64,000 nt of DNA from Zhengitettix transpicula. Its lineage: Eukaryota; Arthropoda; Insecta; Orthoptera; Tetrigidae. A program made the translations under genes and the position numbers. This document shows, piece after piece, positions 9,791 through 20,937 of the stretch. The DNA is taken from NCBI GenBank assembly GCA_037074705.1, contig CM073590.1, positions 41,191,895 through 41,255,894 on the forward strand, written 5' to 3'. The notes beneath the pieces are model-generated. The model saw only the letters and a program-made list of their open reading frames with translations. It searched no databases and was not told where the DNA came from. The first letter of the stretch is position 1. Each line of letters starts with the position of its first letter.

Positions 9791-10172
9791 TGGCACCCAA
9801 TTGTAGAGTAAGTATATGTGTAATTTCAACTAGCTTGTTATGTTAGCGGATTCAATCACTCCACGAAACACGAAGTCCAATGCCCTATTTTTATCGTTTT
9901 CAACTGTTTTATTTCCATTTCTACTTCTTTCTTATCTAATAATTGCTTTCTATTTCTTAGCAACATAAACTTAATAATATCTTTACAATGCACATTTAAT
10001 TACGCACTTTATCTTTAATAAATCCCGTAATTTTCACACACGTAAAATCCCAAAATTAACTGCATGCACATCCTAACAAAAATACTATTTTGCACCAATA
10101 CCTCGGTTATTGTCAGATTTAGTTTTTATTATTATTATTATTATTTACCGTCTTTTCCTTATAAAAAATCGA
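9791..10172 (-). other. Non-coding sequence inside the primer site of LTR unit 7
   Basis: AT-rich sequence between the transposase relic and the primer site of the next LTR unit. If that unit kept part of its interior, this would be its leader; no gag-like frame is visible. It includes a (TTA)n run at about 10127-10146. Confidence 0.35.
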
Positions 10173-10192
10173 TCCCCACGTTGGGCGCCAAT
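10173..10192 (-). other. Lysine-tRNA-type primer-binding site
   Basis: The plus strand reads CCCCACGTTGGGCGCCA; the reverse is TGGCGCCCAACGTGGGG, the best preserved primer site in the window, a perfect match to my recollection of the 3' end of animal lysine tRNA used by many Gypsy elements. It lies a few bases inside the LTR boundary at 10196. Confidence 0.8.
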
Positions 10193-10195
10193 TTA

Positions 10196-11357
10196 TGTAA
10201 TACCCTCTTATTGATAATTATTTTTAAATTTATTTTTGATACTTGAAAATTAATTAATTTGCTCCCATTGAATACTCAAACTATAGATAATTATTATTAT
10301 AGGAATTTAAATTATACAAGTTATAAATTTTATAAAAAAAAACAATTTTATTAATCTAGAATACAACTCAAGAAATCTCTGAATATTTTTTATATCCTTT
10401 TACCTCAACAATTACCTCAACAGTTACATTTTATAAATCAGACTCTGTACCCCAGGGTCTTTACTGGGTTGATAAGGAAACGGAACACAAAATTTACAAT
10501 TTAAACAATGCAGTTAAAATAAAATGAAAAAGAAATCTGACTGATTAAGCTTATTTAACAATTTACAGAATTTATTATTGAATGTCTACTTACAATTTTA
10601 TTTGGGTTTTTCAGGAATGCACTCTGCAATGCCCTTCTGTGCACATACTTTTACACACGCTTCACAGATACGTTCACTTTATCCTTTTTGATATCCCGAC
10701 TCCTGACAGCTTGCATGAACTAAAATGTTTATTTTATTTTTAGGCACGGCCACCATTCAATTTGACCGAATATTTATCACCACCTCCACGTCCTCCTCCT
10801 TCGTGGTCTACATTTCAACTCCTATGTCTTTCTCATTCAGATTCTGGCACCACACTCCACGTCCATCTCCTTCCAACTCTGACACCACACTCCTACATCC
10901 TTCCCTCTTGCGCTCTGGCACCCGACTCCACGTCCATCTCCTCTGAGGTCTCCCGTCCAACTAACTTTTATGTGCTTCCCCCTCTCCAGAATATTCCTTT
11001 TTTTTCAGTTTTTGAGTTTCCACGTTCGCCAAACGAACACCAACTGTTGGCTTTCTCACGCTCCGAGAGCCACTCAATACAATTAAAATAAACATTTCCT
11101 TTTAATATAATTGGATATCCACAAAACTTCTGTCATTTTGCCTTTAGGGTTCCGTCCCGATGTCTGTCAAAACCATTAGCTCTAAGAGCCGCTAAACGTC
11201 CAATAATAGTCCTTCCCTTCTCTAAGAGCCGCTTATCCATCATTTTATTATTATCTTTTTTTTATATACAAACCACTCAAGAATCCCCAGTCTGAGTTCG
11301 TAAATAAATCTGATGAAATAAGAACAAAATTTATGTCCTTCTTAACTGGGTATTACA
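10196..11357 (-). mobile_element. LTR unit 7: Gypsy-type LTR, reverse
   Basis: Reads TGTAATACCC on the left and GGGTATTACA on the right, followed by ATAT. It is the same subfamily as LTR unit 2. On the minus strand it carries the shared box (GGGTCTTTACTGGGTT near 10456 on the plus strand) and an ACTTTATC element near 10677 that corresponds to the GATAAAGT promoter position. The C-rich part 10760-11000 contains three copies of a CCACGTCCATCTCC-like unit and gives spurious frames. Its neighbour on the left is the intact primer site, so here the LTR is the 5' one of a reverse element. Confidence 0.78.
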
Positions 11358-12060
11358 ATATATTACATTCTTTTAGGGATTATTAGATCCTTTTGTGCAA
11401 ATTCTGTTTTAACATAACGCCAACCGCTAGTGTAATAAGTATCACCTAATTATCAGCCAATGTATGCCTATGCGAAATATAAAGGTAAATTATGTAATTG
11501 GACATATATTATGGTCATAATTTATATACGACATTATTTTATCCATTTATATGACTAAAATACCTGAAATTTACAAAAAAAACAGGTCTTTTGATTGCTT
11601 TACCTTACTACAAAAATAATATTTTGATTTCCTTTTTTACACGCTGCACTATCGTTTCCATATTATTCCAAAAGTCTTCTTTAATCTTTTAAACTCTCTC
11701 TCCTTTAAAATGTTCTAAATGATTCGATATGTAATCAATTCTTTTCCTTAAAGTGATTTTTTTAGGAGTTTCCCTGCTAGACGAATCGATTTTGAATATT
11801 CTTTCACGATTTACTTGTTCGATGATTTGTATTTGTTTTAATACTTGCAATATTTGTTATAATTCAGTTAACTCTATTTAGTCTGTCCGATTTTTTTGAG
11901 TATTACTGAACCCTACCCTAAATTTTATTTATATTTCTTTACATTTATAAATATCTTCTGGTTTCTGCATTAATTTTTTATTTCGTCACATTGTGTAAAT
12001 ATTTATTCCCACGGTCTCAGAAGTTTGCAATTACTATTGCTGACATCCTAACATAATTCA
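11358..12060. other. AT-rich stretch without recognisable features
   Basis: About 700 bp of AT-rich sequence between LTR unit 7 and a non-LTR fragment. No frame, tRNA-like box or shared repeat was recognised. Confidence 0.5.
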
Positions 12061-12540
12061 GAGGGAAAGTGGAGGAACAGTGGAACAATTTACTTCCACC
12101 AGAACCTACAATCCACCTCAGATCTTGGTCACCTGCACAACACATCAAGAATAGTAAACTCGAGAATTAGAACAATTCATACCTATCTGACATATGCTCA
12201 TTTATTTTCTAGTTCAGACATGCCCATTTGTGAGGTATGCGACAGGTTCCTCACTGTTCAACACATCATCCTTGATTGTAGGAAGTATAAAGATTTCCGA
12301 AAAAGGACCATTAAGGACTACTCTCAAGATGAATTCTGTTCCAATGTCAGCGTGGTCCGGAGTCTCCTTGAGTTCATAGACGAAACACAGCTGACATTAT
12401 ATTTCTGACCTTATAGTAACTTTTACATGAACATCAAGCAGACCTTGAATTATCTGTAACAATCCTACGTATCACTACTTAGAAGGTCTAATGGCTGGTA
12501 CTGTTGAAGCGAACATAATATAAATATAAAAATATTTGCA
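12061..12540 (+). pseudogene. 3' end of an RNase H-bearing non-LTR retrotransposon (RNase H tail and CCHC-like finger)
   Basis: The frame from about 12150 to 12408 reads a segment like RIRTIHTYLTYAHLFSS and then MPICEVCDRFLTVQHIILDC. This fits the cysteine/histidine finger (CxxC, then H and C) that closes the ORF2 protein of I/LOA/Jockey-type elements after the RNase H domain. The last residues, up to LTLYF and a stop at 12406-12408, fit the usual end of such proteins. The following 130 bp, including GGTCTAATGGCTGGTACTG and ending in an A-rich stretch, looks like the 3' UTR. This is a heavily 5'-truncated copy, the commonest outcome of target-primed reverse transcription. Confidence 0.75.
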
Positions 12541-12776
12541 ATCACTATATTACGTAACATAATTATACTTCGACATGTATTACTTTATCGTATTCGACTT
12601 AATCGTGTCAATTTATTGCTAATCCTAAGTGTGTATTCATTATAAGAAATAGATATTACTCACGGAGTTATATAACTTTATCATTTCCAAGCTATTATTG
12701 TTCCAATAACAGTCACGTTTCATTTGTTTGTCTTTAGTTACGCAAACGTTAACATGGACCTTAATTTATAGCCGAA

Positions 12777-13199
12777 GTCTTTAGACGCCTCTAAACCAAG
12801 GCTTCTTTATCTAAAAGTTGCATTGACTCATAGTTTCAGTGATACGTCGAAACCTCCACAAAATGTTTGTTTAGATAAAGTGGAAAAAAAAATGTAAATT
12901 TTGCCTGAAGCGCACAATGGATTCCATGCAAGAATTCAGAGGAAGAGATAAAAGCCTTTAACAAGGGCTTATCTTTGTATTTCTAAAATAATACAATTTA
13001 ATAATCACAGTTTAAAATACAATTTATTCAATAGAAACAGTTTATATGACGAGTGTTAAGTAAGTGTTAGAAAATTTTAGAATTCAATTCGTTTGAACTA
13101 CTTAGGTTGAAATAATGAATTTAAAAATTCCACAGATCGGAAGTACTGAGGTTCGACTACGTGACACCTTGGTTTCCATTGACATTCGTGTCTAAAGAC
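12777..13199. repeat. Possible inverted-repeat-flanked element
   Basis: GTCTTTAGAC with AACCAAGG shortly after it (12777-12801) is mirrored by CCTTGGTT and GTCTAAAGAC (13167-13199). The arms are short and interrupted, and GTCTTTAGAC is itself nearly palindromic. It might be a small miniature element of ~420 bp. Confidence 0.25.
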
Positions 13200-14520
13200 A
13201 GGCAGGAAAGAGTATAAACGAAATCTATCATCAGCATACATTCTTCAACGTTAATATTTTAACTTTAATTACTGTACAATGTATTGTAATGTCATAAAAG
13301 AAAACTCAGACAATTAAAAAAAGTAATGGCAGTAATAAACCTTAAAGATGGCATACCATAATAACTGTTTTATTATTTTATAAATTTATAACGTAACCGA
13401 TTTATGTAATTAATTATTCATTTGAAAGTAAAAGAATCAAGGTTCTGTCCATTTCACCCTTCCCTGATATACGAAACAATGATGGTTCATTGCGCGCTTT
13501 TGTTCATTACATCAATTGGAAAAAGTTGCATAGTACGGTCCAGTTTAAATGAGACTGTATGATGGAAGAAATAAACGACAGTTCTGAAAAGCAGCTAACA
13601 GAAATGTTTGGATCTGGAGTGACACGAGAGACTTGCTATTTGTGGGGTTGGACACATGAATTACAGAATGAAATGAGTCTAATTTACATAACCTTATAAA
13701 AAAACTGAGTGGAAAATATCGAAATATACGAATACTGGGAAAGTATTTGAAATTGTTGATAGTGTTGAATGTTGATGATATTGTACGCTGTATATTTTGG
13801 TTTAGGTACCAGATTAGCTTTAGTATGGATTAATTTAGATTTTACGCTGTACTTGAAAGTCACGTATAAGATCAACTTCAGATAATGTCTATGTGAGCCA
13901 TACATTTTTAATATCGTGAACCACGCAAAATGTTTTGGCATATTTTTAAGAATGTATTTTTATAGTTAGCTTAATTGTGTTGACGTTAAGTCTTATTTGG
14001 TCTGTATCCGTTACGCACAATTTTTATCACCAAAACGAAAATGATTACAACACTCAGTGAAACAAGGGTCAACAGTAACGGAACGCCAGTGGCAATTAAT
14101 AAAATTGATAAGTATTTTAGGTCAGTTTCGTCGGCGGAAGTCAACTCGTATAGCTATTCTTTTCTTGATTATTTCGCGTATCTCATACAAAGTATTTGTT
14201 ATGGGTTTTCCACATAAATATCTTGCGTATTTACTGTACATATCCAATACTGAAAGATCCTGACTTGACTAAAAAATATGATGCAGAAAACCAAATACTT
14301 CCATTAAATGGGATATTAAAGGTTAAGGGTTGGAGAAATACTGAACGCTCAACCACTCTCGTGAAGTCATTATCTTTTACCTTCTCTCACATATATTTCG
14401 CTACTAATAATTCAATTTATACAATGGAGATGTTGATTCCTTGAGGAAATTTCCCATTATTAAAAAATTAGGTACTGCATTAAATAATAAGAATGAATAG
14501 GGATTGCCTATGTCATATAT
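13200..14520. other. AT-rich stretch without recognisable features
   Basis: No frame longer than about 85 codons, no family similarity, no tRNA-like boxes. The frames at 13684-13941 and 14057-14444 have compositions expected by chance in AT-rich DNA. Confidence 0.5.
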
Positions 14521-14532
14521 GCAGATATATAT

Positions 14533-14653
14533 TGTAATAAACGAAATAAAAGTTAATTTTATATAGTTTGCCCTACTTTGAAGCACCAATATGTAATAAA
14601 CAAAATAAATTAATTTTTAATGCGGATAAACCCCACGTTGAAGTGCCAATTTT
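14533..14653 (-). repeat. Two tandem primer-site modules at the inner edge of LTR unit 8
   Basis: Modules of 59 and 62 bp start TGTAAT at 14533 and 14592. They hold GCCCTACTTTGAAGCACC and CCCCACGTTGAAGTGCC, reverse complements of degenerate primer sites. The LTR begins TGTAATTAAC at 14654. Spacing matches the ~60 bp modules of LTR unit 6, of the same subfamily. Confidence 0.75.
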
Positions 14654-15545
14654 TGTAATTAACAAACAAAAGTTAAAAATGAAAACAACAATTTAAATAT
14701 ATAACAAAACAAATTTTTATCGTAGTTAAAATTTTACAAATTGATATCGTTGTGCCGTGGCTTAATTTTCAGGGCCGCCTATCGTGCCTCCAATAAAGAT
14801 AATTAAATAAATGACAATTGAATCTTACAAGACAAATATATTCCTGACTTAAATTATTATTATTTATAATTGAAATGATAGAAATTTGAAATCTGACGAT
14901 AATTATATTTACACTACCAGGTTTACAAAATTACTTTACCTTGTCTGGTCATCTGGGCTCGATCTCACTTGCTTTTTAAACACATCACAAAAAGGCTATA
15001 TTTCACTGAATTTAAAGATGTTTTAGTTTGCAAATACAAATCACTTTCTGTTCCTAACTGTTGATAACTTTCTTTGATCAATCACAGTTGATAGTTTTGT
15101 TCTCTAAAACTTTGATAATTACTCGAACATGGATAGACGAAATATAATTCCAAACTGGCGACTTGCAATTCCAAAACCAGGGGACTTTTAATACAACATT
15201 TCTCAGCCTCAAAATCACACTTGCTCAGTCGTGGTCCCAGGAAATCTGAATACGGAGTCCTCAAAACAAACCTTCCTCAATCCTCCTCCGAGCAACTCTG
15301 AATCTGTACTCGTCTCAAAACACACCTTCCTCCATCCTACTCCGAGTAACTCTGAATATCTCAAGTTCCGTATGTCTCAATGCTGCCTGAGGCAACAATA
15401 CAACTCTAGCAAGCAAGCATTACAGGCTCCATATTCTTGTTGATAATCCTTAAGCTGTAATGCAATGGCCTCATATTTACGCCGCCGATAATGAAAATAG
15501 TAAAATTTTATTTATTAAATAATTACATATTCGTAATTACCAACA
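14654..15545 (-). mobile_element. LTR unit 8: Gypsy-type LTR, reverse
   Basis: Same subfamily as LTR unit 6 (7892-8756): shared blocks include ATGCTGCCTGAGGCAACAAT near 15380 and TTACGCCGCCGATAATGA near 15476, and both end with ATTACC-ACA-like sequence next to ATATA. A short internal duplication of CCTCCGAGCAACTCTGAAT-like sequence (15290 and 15345) is seen. Length about 892 bp; not coding. Confidence 0.75.
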
Positions 15546-15840
15546 TATAGATTACTCTAAGATTATAATTGAGGTTGTACCTTGATTATTAATTATAAAT
15601 TATATTTATTAATTAAGATTGTTTTCCTTGTTTTGGCAACAATTTTTTATGTCAATTTGTTTAAAAATATATGTGTAAAGGTTTTTTTTGTTATGTTGCA
15701 ACAATTGGTATATGTCTTCGGCCGATCGCGAGGGCTACAAAAGTCGGTCGCGGAAAAATGTCCATATTCTCCAAATAAATTAAAAATGGCGCCGATATAC
15801 TACAAAATGAAGGATGGCTCTGTAAAATAGCTTACTTAAA
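15546..15840. other. Unassigned sequence before the hAT relic
   Basis: AT-rich with a short GC-richer patch (CGGCCGATCGCGAGGGC near 15720). It may include upstream parts of the hAT relic, but I cannot align it with confidence. Confidence 0.35.
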
Positions 15841-15844
15841 AGAT

Positions 15845-16500
15845 TAGACATCTAATTTAAATAGCATTAACATGGAGCTTCAAGGTAAAGATAAAACCAT
15901 TACTGACATGATTAGTGCCATAAACGCTCCCAAAAGTAAATTGCAGCTACTAATTAATCAACTAAATTCAAACGATTTGAAAAATTTTCCAACTTTGAAA
16001 GAAAGGACAAGTCCTACATTTACGTGACTGAAGAAATACGCTAAGCGAATTTGAATGACGTTTTTCCAATTTCAACTAATTGACGAAAATGGTAACCTTT
16101 ATCCGTTTTCTTGCGTGGACGTTGAAAAATCTGCTACTGAAATGTCAAAAACACCTTCAATCTAGACTTGTCTTCTGTCGAAAATGAGATATTGCAGATC
16201 ATTTCGAATATAAAACTCAAAGTCAGAGCAAGTGAAGAAATATTCTGGTCTTTTAAATATAAAGAGAAATATCCATGTTTAAAACAAATTTCGCTTCAAA
16301 TAACCGGATTATTTTGGCCAAAATATCTATACGAATCTGCGTTTCCTGTAATGAAAATTATTAAATCAAAATATCGCAGTTGGCCAACTGTCGAAAACCT
16401 GTCATCAGTAATTACGTTCCATCCTATGAAAAGTACGTGGACGACATGCAATGCCATGCGAACATCCAAAGATTAATATGTGTTAGTGCCATACATATAC
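15845..16500 (+). pseudogene. hAT transposase C-terminal relic (ZBED5/FAM200-like)
   Basis: Fragments in successive frames match the order of the C-terminal half of ZBED5-like hAT transposases. About 15860-16020 reads a NMELQGKDKTITDM segment (family pattern LNxxLQGxxxxI). From 16168 comes SSVENEILQI with KVRASEEIFWSF and then YLYESAFPVMKIIKSKYRS near 16330-16380. The latter is the hAT dimerisation signature, usually CExxFSxMKxIKSKYRSRLTDENL. After a frameshift, 16415-16450 reads VPSYEKYVDDMQCH, the usual tail. The zinc-finger and catalytic N-terminal parts are missing. Multiple stops and shifts show it is inactive. Confidence 0.8.
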
Positions 16501-16985
16501 ATATAATTATAATTGTTATTATGTATGCATAAAGTGAATGCATAGTAAAAATTTAATTTTAGTTACATTGTTTTTTCCCCATAGAAGTATAATTCAGATT
16601 TTTTCAGTGGTAAGTTTTTTAAAAAAAATAGATGGATTGTAAAAGCGACAAGCTTATCCAGCACCTGCCACAGCTTAGTTTCTGAGCACTCCTGCTGTAT
16701 GTTGTTGTTTGACGGTTTTATATAAAAAAGACTGAATTTGTCATTTGTTTAGTATTCCCAGTTCTAAAAAAAATAAAAAATAGAGTTGACACGAAATGCT
16801 GAATGCAATTAATAATTTCAACGAAAATATAAACAATGAATTTAAAAACCGAATTTTTATTTTTCTAATTATGTTTATAAGTTATTAGATAGTAATTTAT
16901 TTCATTTTTATTCGAATAAATTAAAAAGTTTTTTGTGATTTTTTATTATAAAAAACTTGAAAAATACAGTAAATAACAAAACTGT
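16500..16985. other. AT-rich stretch without recognisable features
   Basis: Nearly 500 bp of AT-rich sequence between the hAT relic and the non-LTR element, with long A and T runs. Confidence 0.5.
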
Positions 16986-17332
16986 TAGTATGGTTTTTCT
17001 CCGCTCGGTGTTAGTTACATTAAGTTTGACGGCGAGGTATGACTCGTCAAGTGAGTCATTGTATTAAGGTTTATAAAATTATTCGCTGCTGTTTGCTACC
17101 TTGGTCGGAGCAACATCGGAGCTTCCTGGTGTAGGACTTCCTTAAGTGGATCGAGTTTTCCTCCAGCAAGCAGCCGGCGTCCCGCAGTTGGATTCTTTCT
17201 CGGGCTCTGTCTGAGAAGTCTCCGACTAAAAGCCTTTTCTAAGGCCATCTTTGGGTGCTTCCCAAAGCGTTTTCTTGTTTTTATTTTAATAAACTTGTAT
17301 TAATTGTCCTAGGTTTCTTCTGCAGTTCTTAC

Positions 17333-18690
17333 ATGGCGCCGGCTACCCGCACGGGTACTGCCTGCAAATCCAGCAGCAGCGGAGCGACCAGGCCTGTCGC
17401 TGATAGGCCCCGACGCCCACAGCTGGCCCAGGAGAGGACCCCGCAGCAGCCGACCCCGAAGGAGCAGACCCGAAGATGCCGACCCCGAAGCCGCCGACCC
17501 CCCAGCCGCCGATGCCCCAGCCCAGCCACGAGCGGCGAGTCCTTCGTGCCCGTGAAGAAGGAGGCCAAGCAGCCGAAACCAGTGGTCAGGGAGGAAGTTG
17601 CTATCAGCAACAACTTCTCTGTCCTGGAGACGGCTGCCCTGCCCGAAGAAGGACAAGAGAGGAGAACGACCGCCTCCAAGGGTTACAGTATCCCGCCCAT
17701 AGTCGTAAAAGTCAATGGGCAATTCCATACTTTTACCCGAGATATCGGGAAATTGTGTCGGCACAAGCCTGAAATAAAGCTTGTTTCAGGTGGCGTCCGA
17801 ATGAAGACGCGGTCATCGGATGACTACGTCGCCGTTTTCAACGAGGTGTCCGCGCGAAAGATGGAGTACCATACTCACTCCGCGCTCAAGAAGATGAAGA
17901 TGGTCGTCCGAGGACTCCCGATAGAGACCCCGACCGACGACATAAAGGAGGAACTCCACGCGCTGGCCTTCGACGTGGAGTCGGTGCATCAGCTGTCCCA
18001 CCCGAGGACTAAGGAAGGAGCCGATGCCCCTATTTCTTCTGGTGGTCCAGAGCAAGCCACAAAATGTATTCGCCTTTCAATCTGCGCATTACGGTGGAGA
18101 AGCTCCGGGCTAGCCGGGGACCTCCCCAATGCTTCAACTGCCAGCGATTTGGGCACGTGTCTGGGCACTGCACTCGTCGGCCGGTCTGCGTTCGTTGCGC
18201 CGGAGACCACCCGACGAGAGACTGCACTGTCCCAAAGACCGAGGACCGCGCTGAGATGAAGTGTGGGAACTGCGGCCAGTCTGGGCATACCGCCAACTGG
18301 AAGGGATGCCCTAATTATAAGTCATATTTAAAAATGTTTCAGGAAAAGAAGAAACCTGCGACAGTGCCGACCAAGAATGTCAGCGAGAGCATCTCCTTCG
18401 CTGACGACCTCCGAGGAGGAAAGCAGAAGCCTGCGGAGCCTAGGGATGCCCGTCCACTTCCGCCTCCACCAGCACGCTTCCGGGACGAGGAGCCGGCGCA
18501 GACCCCCGCACCGAGGCAGGAGTCACAAGTGACGCTAGCCGGCGTTCACGAAATCATGGCCGATTTCCGCAAGGAAATGCAGGCCAGGATCACGCAAGTA
18601 ACAATGATGGTTACACAGATATTTACACAGATGTTTAGCCAGATTTTTCAAGCTATGATGGGAAAACCCACAGCCAACGGAGGACCAACT
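17333..18690 (+). pseudogene. ORF1 (gag-like nucleic-acid-binding protein) of the Jockey/R1-like element
   Basis: I start at the ATG at 17333 (MAPATRTGTACK); an upstream in-frame ATG at 17255 only adds a hydrophobic stretch encoded by the UTR. The N-terminus is rich in Pro, Arg and Gln. A segment like a PRE_C2HC domain follows (about 17880-18110, ending in MYSPFNLRITVEKLR). It is broken by two single-base shifts near 18020 and 18060. Three zinc knuckles come next at about 18130-18310: CFNCQRFGHVSGHC, CVRCAGDHPTRDC and CGNCGQSGHTANWKGC. These bind element RNA in the ribonucleoprotein. From about 18690 the frame runs straight into ORF2 sequence, a fusion caused by deletion. Confidence 0.82.
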
Positions 18691-20727
18691 GCAGGGCCAT
18701 TGCACACGCATTGGAACTCCCGAGTGTGTAACAGAAGTGGTATCGCGTTACGGCGTGTTGCCGGGAGAGGAGTGCACGTTTGGTCCCCAGAGGAACCAAC
18801 TCACTACCCGCCCGGCGGACGAGCCCCAGACGTCTTAGACATTGCCGAAACAAAGGGAGTTACAGGTATCTTGGATTTCTATACGCTGCAAGCCCTGTCG
18901 TCTGACCACAATCCTGTCTTTTTCAGAATGACAGCAGATCTCGACCTCATCGAAGCGCCGAAAAACTACAAGAACGTCGACTGGGCGAAATTCAAGAAAG
19001 GGCTCGCCGACTCCATCGCAGAGACCCCGGATCCAGAGGACACCGAGTCTGCAGTGGAGTTCATCACGGAGATGACAGGCCACATCGCCAACGAGACCTC
19101 CGCGCCCCGGCGACCCGTCGGGCAGAGGACGACCAACCTCCCCGCGAGCATCCTGGACCTGATCCGGGAGAAGAATAGAGCTAGAAAGTGCTGGCAGAAC
19201 ACGCGGGACAAGTCGGACAAAGCTTTGATGAATCGGCTGGTCCGAGACATCAGAGCTGCGACCCAGCAGCACAGAGATGCGCTCTGGGAAGCACGGCTGA
19301 TGAACCTTAGCGTGTCTGACGGCACTCTCTGGAAGACCACGAGATCCTACGTTAAGAAGAGGAATCACAGGAGTAAACGGCACGGCGTATAGGGCTCGCA
19401 GATGCCTTTGAAGGGAACTTTCGCCCTGTCGAAAACTCAATTAATTTAGCCCACGTTGAGTAAGACAACCAATTCTTAAATAATTACAATTTCCAGGGAA
19501 CTGGAGGAAGATGACTAAATCCCCGAGATTGCAACCGAGGATCTACGTAGCATCCTCCGCAAGCTGCCGGCCGACAAAGCGTCGGGATACGACGGGCTCC
19601 CCAACGTCATGCTGAGGAAACTCCCGCCGGAGGCAATCGAGTACGCCCTGCTACGTCAGCGGAGATTCCCCCGCGCCTGGAGGCACGCCATCGTCTGCGC
19701 AATAGCGAAGCCGGGAAAGGACCGAAGGGAGACGAGCAACTATTGGCCGATCTCCCTGTTGCCGACGCTCTCGAAAGTCTTCGAGAAGCTGTTTCTGGTA
19801 AGACTCCAAGTTGAACTAGACGAACTAGAACTAATTCCCCCTTTTCAGTTTGGTTTCAGGAAAGGCCTCGACACGACGCAGCAGGTCATGAGGGTCGTCG
19901 AGATTGCCTCTCTTGCCTTGAACAGGGGCCGTCACTGTGGTTTGGTGCTCCTTGTTGTCGCGAAAGCCTTCGACTCCGTCTGGCAGTCGGGTCTTTTGTA
20001 TAAGTTGGCGCGGTCCGCTGTGCCCAGCTGTTACGTGCGCATCATAGGTCACTCACTACCTGCAGATGCGAACCTTCTCAGTAAGGGTAGGCGGGGCTCT
20101 TTCATCAAGAAGGAGCATCCTGGCCGGCGTACCGCAGGGCAGCGTCCTCGGACCTGTCCTGTACAACGTTTTCACCGCAGACATCCCGACGCTAGGAACT
20201 GGAGCAGACATCGCGCAGTACGCCGACGACACTGCAATCATCACGCCGTCGTGGAGGAAGCACGTCGTGGGAAACCTACAGAAGATACAACAGTGGGCCA
20301 CCAACTGGAGGGTGAAGATCAACGCGTCGAAGATCCGGGCACTAATGATCATCCGTCGTCGACCGGACAAGCCTGTCCTGCGGCTCTTTGGAGAAGTCAT
20401 CCTGTGGACCACGAAAGCCAAGTATCTAGGGGTAACCTTAGATACAAGGCTAACGTGGAGACACCACGTTAAAGATATTCAAAAAAAGGTAACAGCTAGG
20501 TTAAATCCTTATACCTGATTTTTAATTCTAGTTCGAAGCTGTCACCGAGAGTGGGGCTCTCCATCTACATATCGCTCATCCGACCGATCATGGAGTACGC
20601 CTCACCAGTATGGGCCTGCGCTGTGGAGTCCCGAGTGGAGAAGATCTTCGCCCTGGAGAGGAAGTGCCTCCGGCGAGCGCTGCACCTCCCGCCACGGACC
20701 TCCAACGCCGTAGTCTGGGACCCATGA
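18690..20727 (+). pseudogene. ORF2 remnant: endonuclease C-terminus and reverse transcriptase of the Jockey/R1-like element
   Basis: The AP-type endonuclease is reduced to its last part, ending with the intact SSDHNPV motif near 18900. A linker reaches a stop at 19390. An AT-rich insertion of about 50 bp at 19439-19490 interrupts the frame. The RT follows with DKASGYDGLPN near 19580, a FGFRKGLDTTQQV block near 19850, motif A near 19970, GVPQGSVLGP near 20130 and motif C QYADDT near 20215. In motif A the catalytic Asp is replaced: LLVVAKAFD instead of LLDVAKAFD. Frameshifts near 20045 and 20500 split the frame. The thumb part (SPRVGLSIYISLIRPIMEYA) is at 20538-20730, and the protein stops at WDP-stop. 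Confidence 0.82.
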
Positions 20728-20937
20728 GTCTAGCAATGAGCTGGTCTCGTCGCTAGGCTGCTACAACCCCGAAAGAAAGGTAAACAGGAACCGACCTCTG
20801 TCGATCTTCCTGTAGGTATCGCCTTATTATTATTATAATATTAATTTATTAGGTAACCTACGAGCCCCTTTAAAGCTTATATGTTAATGTGATATAATAT
20901 TCATACTCGGATTCTCACGAGTATTATATATATATAT

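Larger units (their letters stand above)
16985..20890 (+). mobile_element. Jockey/R1-like non-LTR retrotransposon, internally deleted
   Basis: A GC-rich island in AT-rich surroundings holds a 5' UTR (about 16985-17332), a gag-like ORF1 with three zinc knuckles, and ORF2 with the end of the endonuclease domain and a reverse transcriptase. The borders are inferred from the base-composition step and coding content; no poly(A) or target duplication is obvious. Compared with the family, the region from the end of ORF1 to most of the endonuclease is gone, and frameshifts and small insertions interrupt the rest. GC-rich codon usage is unlike any other segment here. Confidence 0.8.

Noticed and set aside
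17309..18296. Long minus-strand frames across the GC-rich region
   Set aside because: They are shadows of the GC-rich ORF1, whose plus-strand frame holds three zinc knuckles.
20490..20535. Intron-like GTAACA...TTCTAG within the non-LTR reverse transcriptase
   Set aside because: The segment encodes the expected VTARLN residues at its start and the thumb region continues after it; a frameshift or small insertion explains it better, and non-LTR elements move through unspliced RNA.
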